From assembly GCA_002298925.1 (NCBI GenBank), contig DBMM01000010.1, positions 15,990 through 46,592 on the forward strand: a stretch of 30,603 nucleotides of DNA. Reading direction: 5' to 3'. The notes below the pieces were generated by a model. The model saw only the letters and a program-made list of their open reading frames with translations. It searched no databases and was not told the DNA's origin. Position 1 is the first letter of the stretch. Each line of letters starts with the position of its first letter. Shown piece after piece: positions 25,234 to 30,603 of the stretch. The position numbers were made by a program, and so were the translations under genes. Origin of the DNA: Geobacter sp. UBA698 (GTDB lineage: Bacteria > Desulfobacterota > Desulfuromonadia > Geobacterales > Pseudopelobacteraceae).

Positions 25234-25265
25234 AAAGCCCACCGTTTGACTTGGTGGGCTTTTTT
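25234..25265 (+). terminator. Rho-independent terminator
   Basis: AAAGCCCACC (25234-25243) and GGTGGGCTTT (25253-25262) form a perfect 10-bp stem with a 9-base loop and a run of T. It ends the short unit and separates it from the cysteine synthase gene. Confidence 0.92.
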
Positions 25266-25431
25266 ATCGTCCAGATTGAAAATCGGTTCAGCTGTTGCCC
25301 GCGGTTTGGCCTTGCAGATGGGTAATGTTAGCTAGTATCTCTCAGATCATTTTCGAAACCAGATCCAGTTCTGGGGCATAGCACCGAGCTTTGCATTCGT
25401 ATCTCAACCGCAGACCAACGGAGTGATGCTT

Positions 25432-26355
25432 ATGGAAGTTAAAAATGAAAGAAAAATCGATGTTGGGGAAAAAGACATCATCTCCATAGTTGGGAAGACC
25501 CCTTTGCTGTGTATAGAGGGCATTTATGCAAAACTGGAGGCTTACAATCCCACAGGTAGCGTCAAGGATAGAATGGCCTGTTACATGCTAAAAATGGCCG
25601 AAGAACGGGGCGAGCTAAAACCGGGTTCCAGGATAATCGAAGTCACTTCTGGGAATACCGGCATCGCATTTGCCATGCTGGCTGCTGCCAAGGGTTACAA
25701 GTTCATTGCCGTAATGCCACAGAGCATGAGCCTTGAACGAAGGAAGATGATGGAAGTCTTTGGTGCAGATATTGTTTTGACCCCTGCAGAAAACGATATG
25801 ATAGGAGCGGTTAAACAATATGAAGAGCTCAAGAAGCAATATCCTGATGCATGGTTTCCTGACCAGTTCGCGAATCCTGACAATATCAAAGCACATGAGT
25901 TGGGGCTTGGAACTGAGATTATTGACGAACTCACTGCAAATGTAGACGCTTTTGTTGCAGGAACCGGAACAGGCGGGACTCTCATTGGAGTTGCAAAGGC
26001 TTTAAAGAAAGCCAACCCTAACGTCAAGATAATTGCGGTTGAGCCTTTTGAATCTCAAGTCATAAAAGGCGGAAAGCCAGGAATTCATGGAATACAAGGA
26101 ATCGGGGAGGGCTTTATTCCAAAGATTGTACAGGACAACATAAAACTGATAGATGTTGTAACAACAGTCCACACTGCCGAAGCAATTTCAGAAGCAAAAA
26201 GACTTTGCTGCAAGCATGGAATATTCGTTGGAATAAGCTCGGGCGCCAACTTCTTTGCTGCCAAGCAAGCTGCTGAGAAATACAAGAACGTTGTCACGGT
26301 CTTTCCTGACAGGGGTGAAAGGTATCTAAGTGAGGATGTTTTTCGCAGAGTTTGA
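25432..26355 (+). CDS. Cysteine synthase family PLP enzyme (O-acetylserine sulfhydrylase)
   Basis: A 307-residue PLP enzyme that makes cysteine from O-acetylserine and sulfide. Seen: the PLP lysine in PTGSVKDRMA, the substrate loop TSGNTGIAFA, the phosphate-binding GTGTGGT, and SSGANF near the end. The fold and length fit CysK/CysM; which of the two cannot be told. ATG 25432 is preferred, since GGAG lies 8 bases before it; the frame opens at a GTG at 25423. Codon use is clearly more AT-rich than in the genes of 1-20 kb (many AAA, ATA, GAA), so the gene may have been transferred. No cysE or sulfate genes are adjacent. Confidence 0.88.
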   Translation: MEVKNERKIDVGEKDIISIVGKTPLLCIEGIYAKLEAYNPTGSVKDRMACYMLKMAEERGELKPGSRIIEVTSGNTGIAFAMLAAAKGYKFIAVMPQSMSLERRKMMEVFGADIVLTPAENDMIGAVKQYEELKKQYPDAWFPDQFANPDNIKAHELGLGTEIIDELTANVDAFVAGTGTGGTLIGVAKALKKANPNVKIIAVEPFESQVIKGGKPGIHGIQGIGEGFIPKIVQDNIKLIDVVTTVHTAEAISEAKRLCCKHGIFVGISSGANFFAAKQAAEKYKNVVTVFPDRGERYLSEDVFRRV

Positions 26356-26397
26356 AAAGGGACTAGTCATACAATCTGTAAAAGCTGTATGCGAACA

Positions 26398-27097
26398 CTT
26401 TTGGCCTGACCGCCACCCCGGAGCGGATGGATGGTGACAACGTGGCCGCCGATTTTGGTAACTGCTTTGCCGCCGAGATTCGTCTCCCGGAAGCTCTGGA
26501 GGAAAAGCTCCTCTGTCCTTTCCACTATTTTGGTGTTGCCGCCCGATCGCCATCAACGGCGAGCAGTTCTGGAAGAACGGCAAATATGATGCCTCGGCTC
26601 TGGAAAACGTTTATGTGCTGGATAACATCCGCGCCAAGCAGCGCGTCGATGCCATTATTGCGGCGCTCCACCGCTACGAGCCCGATCTTACCGCCATCAA
26701 GGGGATCAGTTTCTGTGTTTTCATCAAGCATGCCGAGTTCATGGCGGATACCTTCGCCAGCATGGGAATCCCTGCCTTTGTTTCCGGGGTAGACGGTGAT
26801 CGTTGCAGTGAGCTACTGGCTGACCTGAAAACCGGCCGGATTACCTTCCTCTTTACCGTGGACAAACTGAGTGAAGGGGTGGATGTGCCGGAGATCAACT
26901 CGGTGCTGTTCCGCCGCCCCACCGAGAGCTTGACCGTCTTCCTGCAGCAGCTCGGTCGAGGACTGCGACATGCTCCGGGCAAGGATTGTCTCACCGTGCT
27001 CGATTTTGTCGGCCAGACCCACCGCCGCTACCGTGTTGATACCAAGCTGAAAGCGCTCCTCCCCCGGCATCGTTTTTCCATCGACAAGGCTGCTTAA
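26398..27097 (+). pseudogene. Fragment of a DEAD/DEAH-type superfamily 2 helicase, frameshifted
   Basis: Remnant of a restriction-type superfamily 2 helicase. It starts in the middle of the protein at motif III (FGLTATPERMDG), so the Walker A and B half is missing. After HYFGVA the frame shifts by one base at about 26543; the second part, from AINGEQFWKNGKY, holds motif V (FTVDKLSEGVDVPEINSVLF) and motif VI (QQLGRGLRHAPGKDCL) and ends at IDKAA, where the repeat of the four-helix-bundle cassette begins. The C-terminal part is missing. The GC content is higher than in the neighbours on both sides. The same kind of helicase sits near SBD-HNH genes in other genomes, as recalled, so it may come from the same former operon as relics A-C. 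Confidence 0.78.
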
Positions 27098-27150
27098 AGT
27101 ATGAAGGATGAAGTATGAAAACGATAAGGCAATTATGAAGGATGAGAGGA
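27097..27150 (+). repeat. Left flank repeat of the four-helix-bundle cassette
   Basis: Contains AGTATGAAGGATGAAGTATGAA and then GGCAATTATGAAGGATGAG. The same words occur in inverted orientation on the right side (27580-27676) and in the scar of relic A (22529-22579). The gene start lies inside this repeat. Confidence 0.65.
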
Positions 27151-27581
27151 AGGACTTGAGAGATCGGACGAAGGCGTTTGCGCTATTGGTTATTCGGATG
27201 TATTCTTCCTTGCCGAAAACAACAGAAGCCCAGGTAATGGGTAAACAGGTTCTCCAGTCAGGAACATCAGTTGGTGCCAACTACCGTGAGGCCTACTGTG
27301 CCAGGCCAAAGGCGGAATTTATCGCAAAATTGGGAGACAGCCTGAAAGAGCTTGATGAAAGCAACTACTGGTTCGAGTTGCTTGATGAGAGCGGAGTTGT
27401 GGCGACTTCTGGTATTGAAGCTCTGCATAGGGAATGCGACGAGCTTCAGGCCATCTTCACCGCGATTGTTAAAAAGTGCAAAAGTAGTGTTTCAAAATTC
27501 ATCCCTCAAAATTCATATGTTGGCTTAATGCTGCTGGCAATCTTTACGACAATTGCAAAAAAGAGTAAGGAACAAGGGTAA
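27108..27581 (+). CDS. Four-helix-bundle protein (23S rRNA intervening-sequence protein type)
   Basis: A 157-residue protein of the S23/IVP four-helix-bundle family (PF05635/TIGR02436). Typical parts are LRDRTKAFALLVIRMYSSLP, the hallmark QVLQSGTSVGANYREAYCARPKAEFIAKLGDSLKELDESNYWFELL, then a last helix ECDELQAIFTAIVKK. Known relatives lie in rRNA intervening sequences or diversity-generating retroelements; stand-alone ones have no proven function. The first residues, with ATGAAG units, are encoded by the flanking repeat, so the true start may be the ATG at 27135. The C-terminal 35 residues repeat the phrase AIFTTIAKKSK, similar to AIFTAIVKKCK, by a short duplication. Confidence 0.85.
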   Translation: MKYENDKAIMKDERKDLRDRTKAFALLVIRMYSSLPKTTEAQVMGKQVLQSGTSVGANYREAYCARPKAEFIAKLGDSLKELDESNYWFELLDESGVVATSGIEALHRECDELQAIFTAIVKKCKSSVSKFIPQNSYVGLMLLAIFTTIAKKSKEQG

Positions 27582-27676
27582 TTATGAAGTATGAGGTTAC
27601 GGCATTCCCCTAAAATTCATAATTGCTTCGGTAAAGGTCGTTTTTATAATTCATACTTCATAGTTCATAATTGCTT
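27580..27676 (-). repeat. Right flank repeat of the four-helix-bundle cassette
   Basis: Contains ATTATGAAGTATGAGG, then in the other orientation ATTCATAATTGCTT twice and TTCATACTTCATAG. Read on the minus strand it gives GCAATTATGAA and ATGAAGTATGAA, words also found in the left flank, so the gene is bracketed by imperfect inverted repeats. Confidence 0.65.
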
Positions 27677-27767
27677 TCAGTCGGTGGCGATGTTTGAGGA
27701 TAATCGGGGGGTGGGTAATAATTCTGGATTCTTTGTGAAACGATAACGATTAAAGAGGTTCTAAAAA

Positions 27768-30603
27768 ATGATTTTTGATATTTTACCTCACCAAATTGAG
27801 AGCTTAAACAGCAAGCAGCTTGTCGAGCTTTTGAAAAGGCTGTTACATGCTGAGGCCCAGCGTGCCGGAATTAGTCTGCGCGGTGTTTCGGTTCCTCTTC
27901 AAATTACAGTCCCAGACGGAGGAGAGGACGCTCGTATTTCATGGATGGGAGGTCTTGAACAAACAGATTATTTACCGTCACGTTTTAACATATTGCAATG
28001 TAAAGCTACTGATCCTGGTCCGTCAGGATGGAAATAAGAGGTTTGGACAAAAAACAGTCAGAAAAATGGTGAAATTCGGAAGCTAAACGAAGCCGTATCA
28101 AAGGCTATTTCTGAACATGGTTCATATATTGGATTCACATCTTCTACGGTGATTGGAACCAAATATGACAAACGAATTGAGGGAATCAAGCTTGGAATTC
28201 GAGAAACGGGGGCTGATCCAAATAGTTTAATTGCTATTGATATTTACGATGCTAACAAGATCGCTATTTGGTCTTCACAACACCCTGCGGTTGCCGTCTG
28301 GCTCAATGAGTTGCAATCTGGTTTTGCCTTAAAGAGTTTTCGAACGATTGAAAGTTGGGGTAAGAAACCTGAAATTTCATCAATACAATGCGTTGACGAT
28401 AAAGCTGAACGATATTCGCTTGGTGGTAAGGATATATTAGGTCAACAAGAACGAGAAGCACCGGGTAAAAATGTTCTCACATACCAGCAAGCTCGAGAAC
28501 GTATAGCAGACCATTTAGCGGAAGCAAAAAATTGTGCCAGAATCCAAGGGCCATCGGGTGTAGGAAAAACTAGATTCGTATATGAAGTGTTAAAAGATAA
28601 AACCACACTGGCAAAATATTCGTTATCTACATCAGCAATTTATGCTGATTTCAGAGATTTTGACCATCAAATATTCCAGATTATTCAGAGTTTATCAGAA
28701 TCCGGAAGCTCAGCGCTTTTGATTATCGATGAGTGTCCACGTGAGGCAGCAGATAAAATATGTGATAATGTGTCGGTCGAGGGATGCAAGTTTAGAATTC
28801 TCACAATTGGAAATGATGACCGCCCAATTGATAAAACAAATTGTTTGAATATCTCTGTTTCACCGGCTGATGACGCTCTTGTTGAAGGTATAATTCGTCA
28901 ACGTTTCCCAAAAGCGGAAGACTCAGATGTTTCATTTATCAAAAACCTCAGTGGAGGATATCCACGTATTGCTGTGTTGGCGACAGATAATTATTCGGAT
29001 AAATCACCTATACTGAAATCCGTTGAAGATGTTGTTGAGAAAATTCTTTCTGGATGCAACATAACCCAAAATGATCAGGTTCGAGCAATTGAATGTCTTG
29101 CTTTATTCAAGCGTATAGGCGCTGACGAAGAGTTAAGTAGTCAACTTGACCTTGTTGCGGAGAAATTAGCTCGTCAAACCGGCGACGAGATGTATGAACA
29201 TTTAGCTGAAGCGTCTAAGCATCATATTGTTGATCGTCGTAATCGATTCTTTATAGCGCAACCATTGCCAATAGCAGTTTTTCTTGGGACAAGAAGACTT
29301 GATTTACTGAGCGTTACATCCATTCTTCATTTCATTGAAAATGCACCGCATAACCTTTTGCTTTCTTTTTTGAGTCAATGGCGCCATTTCGATGTAAGTA
29401 AAACCGCTGTTGCTGTTACAGAACGGCTGTTATCAAGGGATGGGAAATTTGGCTCACTAGAGGTCTTGAATACAGATTTTGGTTCTCAATGCCTAGATGC
29501 GCTTGTACATGTATCCCCAGATGCTGCTTTAGATGCTGTCAACCGCATATTTTTCCCACTCACAGTAGATGAACTGACAGAAGTTAAGAGTGGAAGACGT
29601 CACTTGGTGTGGGCATTGGAGAAGCTTGCTTTTCGAAAAAATTCATTTCCATTAGCTGCACGACTACTCATGCGGTTAGCTGCTGCTGAGAATGAAACAT
29701 ATGGAAACAGTGCGACGGGTTTATTCAAGGGCTTTTTTCAATTACATCTGTGCGGAACCGAAGCTGATCCGATAGATAGATTTGCTGTCCTTGATGAGGG
29801 GCTTGTTACCGACGACAATAGGATCATTTCTGTTTGTATTGAAGCCTTAGTAAAAACATTGAATCGTGGGCACTTTTCTCGCACAGGTGGATCGGAACAA
29901 CTTGGAAGCCAACCTCCCCTTAAAGATTGGCAACCAAAACTTTGGAGTGAGGTATTTGGTTTTCATAAGGCCGGGCTACAAAGGCTCAATGATATTCGGT
30001 ACAAACATGAATTATTCGCCGATAGGTGTGAGAAGGTTATTGCTTCTCACATACGAACACTTCTCTGCGAAAACCTCTTTAGCGATGTTGAGAGGGTTGT
30101 GCTGAATATTGCCAAAGAGAAGGGAATTTGGCTTGAAGCAATTGAGGGTGTTGGTGACTGGCTTTATTTTGATCGAAAAGGTGCATCTGAAGAGTTTTCG
30201 ATAAAAATCAGGGAGCTATACGACAATCTAATGCCAACTGACCTGATACAGAGAGCACGTCTTTACACGAAATTCTGGTCATCAGATATACGTAATCCTG
30301 ATTTGAATTATGGCGAAAATGAAGGTTCAGATAATGATTATGAATATTCTTCAAGAAAAGCAAGGGAGATCGCGGAGGAAATAGCTGTAGATTTAGAACT
30401 TGCACATCGCGCAATCCAAGTGATGGCCGCAGAGGAACTTCATAACGCATTCCCATTTGCGCATGAATTGGCCATGCGAGTGAATGACCCAATAAATGCT
30501 TTTAAGAAATCGATACAAGTATTTGAAGAGTCCATCGAACGAAAGGGCATTCAATTCATTCGTGGAATGCTCACTGGAATTGATGAAAGAGATAATAAGC
30601 TAG
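27768..30603 (+). pseudogene. Nuclease-STAND ATPase (Avs-like defence protein) with in-frame TAA at codon 90; 3' end outside window
   Basis: From ATG 27768 (GAGG upstream) the frame codes for 89 residues, meets TAA at 28035-28037, then stays open in the same frame for 855 codons to the window edge. The N-terminal domain has DGGEDAR (50-56) and QCK (77-79), the D...QxK pattern of PD-(D/E)xK (Mrr/DUF4297-like) nucleases. The middle is a P-loop ATPase: GPSGVGKT at 261-268 and LLIIDE with Asp321-Glu322, then an SGGYPRIAVLA helix typical of STAND proteins. The rest is a long helical, likely sensing region. This order, nuclease-STAND-helical, is that of antiviral Avs proteins; the family match is inferred. 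Replacing TAA by AAA would give WKKEVW, so one substitution may have broken the gene. Confidence 0.78.

Larger units (their letters stand above)
25087..25265 (+). ncRNA. Short transcript with mini-ORF, hairpins and strong terminator
   Basis: A unit of about 180 bases. A 7-bp hairpin GAAGGGA/TCCCTTC (25087-25110) lies just before a strong AAAGGAG (25112-25118), then ATG 25125 opens an 11-residue frame (MTVTPPGRFST, stop at 25160). A hairpin CCGATT/AATCGG follows, and then a strong terminator. In another frame 25150-25200 reads DIESAIDPIEDESE; a single base inserted near 25148 would join the two into a 24-residue acidic peptide. It may be a small RNA, a leader, a small toxin or a degraded small gene. 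No Rfam class is recognised. Confidence 0.5.
25016..25431. other. Gap with a short transcription unit, before cysteine synthase
   Basis: AT-rich left half with a promoter-like site at about 25060-25082, the short unit described separately (25085-25265), then 25266-25431, where nothing but the ribosome-binding site of the cysteine synthase gene is seen. Confidence 0.5.

Noticed and set aside
28035..28037. TAA as programmed recoding
   Set aside because: There is no slippery site or recoding hairpin that I can see, and TAA is the stop least often recoded; a point mutation is simpler.
20983..30603. A second copy of the tRNA-Ser 3' end (attR)
   Set aside because: None was noticed by eye in the window; it may lie further right.
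1..30603. CRISPR array, rRNA genes, complete insertion sequence or integrase
   Set aside because: No regularly spaced repeats, rRNA sequence, transposase or integrase frame was found.

Overview
The first 20.7 kb look like the chromosome of a GC-rich Gram-negative anaerobe of the Desulfuromonadales/Geobacterales type (Geobacter or Pelobacter relatives). This is an inference from the gene set: a secondary-lipid (Pfa-type) synthase, an outer-membrane TonB receptor, an AsmA-like envelope protein, and the general style of the proteins. No species can be named from the sequence alone.

Layout. 1-5000 (minus strand): a polyunsaturated fatty acid/polyketide-type synthase operon, pfaD then pfaA, joined by a GTGA overlap; pfaA runs off the left edge at the start of its first acyl-carrier domain. 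5241-5665: a small membrane-protein gene with its own promoter and terminator. 5761-7053: a cupin protein and a DMT/EamA exporter. 7050-8672: an AsmA/DUF748-like protein, convergent with the exporter. 9101-12666: phosphofructokinase, a Tyr/Gly-rich lipoprotein, a PepT-like M20 peptidase and an EcsC-family protein. 12749-13969: a membrane-anchored TraB/TIKI-like protein. 14168-16899: a TonB-dependent receptor translationally joined to an ABC_sub_bind periplasmic protein. 17193-17953: a flavoredoxin-like protein and a tiny Cys-rich protein sharing ATGA. 18073-18196: a 124-bp element with 20-bp terminal inverted repeats. 18348-20258: a HelD-like superfamily 1 helicase. 20420-20665: a TSCPD protein. 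20895-20982: tRNA-Ser(CGA).

From the tRNA-Ser to the right edge the character changes: lower GC, many broken genes, repeats and toxin or defence functions. This looks like an accessory island next to a tRNA gene. It holds a metallophosphoesterase, three same-orientation relics of the N-terminal part of one HNH/McrA-type restriction protein, a RhuM-Fic protein and a ParE-type toxin with its antitoxin sitting between those relics, a short transcription unit with a strong terminator, a transferred-looking cysteine synthase, a frameshifted helicase fragment, a four-helix-bundle (23S rRNA IVP-like) gene bracketed by ATGAAGTATGAA-type repeats, and a large nuclease-STAND ATPase gene with an in-frame TAA at codon 90 that runs off the right edge.

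The strongest points for follow-up are the interrupted nuclease-STAND (Avs-like) gene, the direct-repeat relic array with toxin genes between the copies, and the IVP cassette, whose flanking repeat also appears as a scar inside one relic. None of these was tested with a database search; family assignments rest on motifs seen in the translations.
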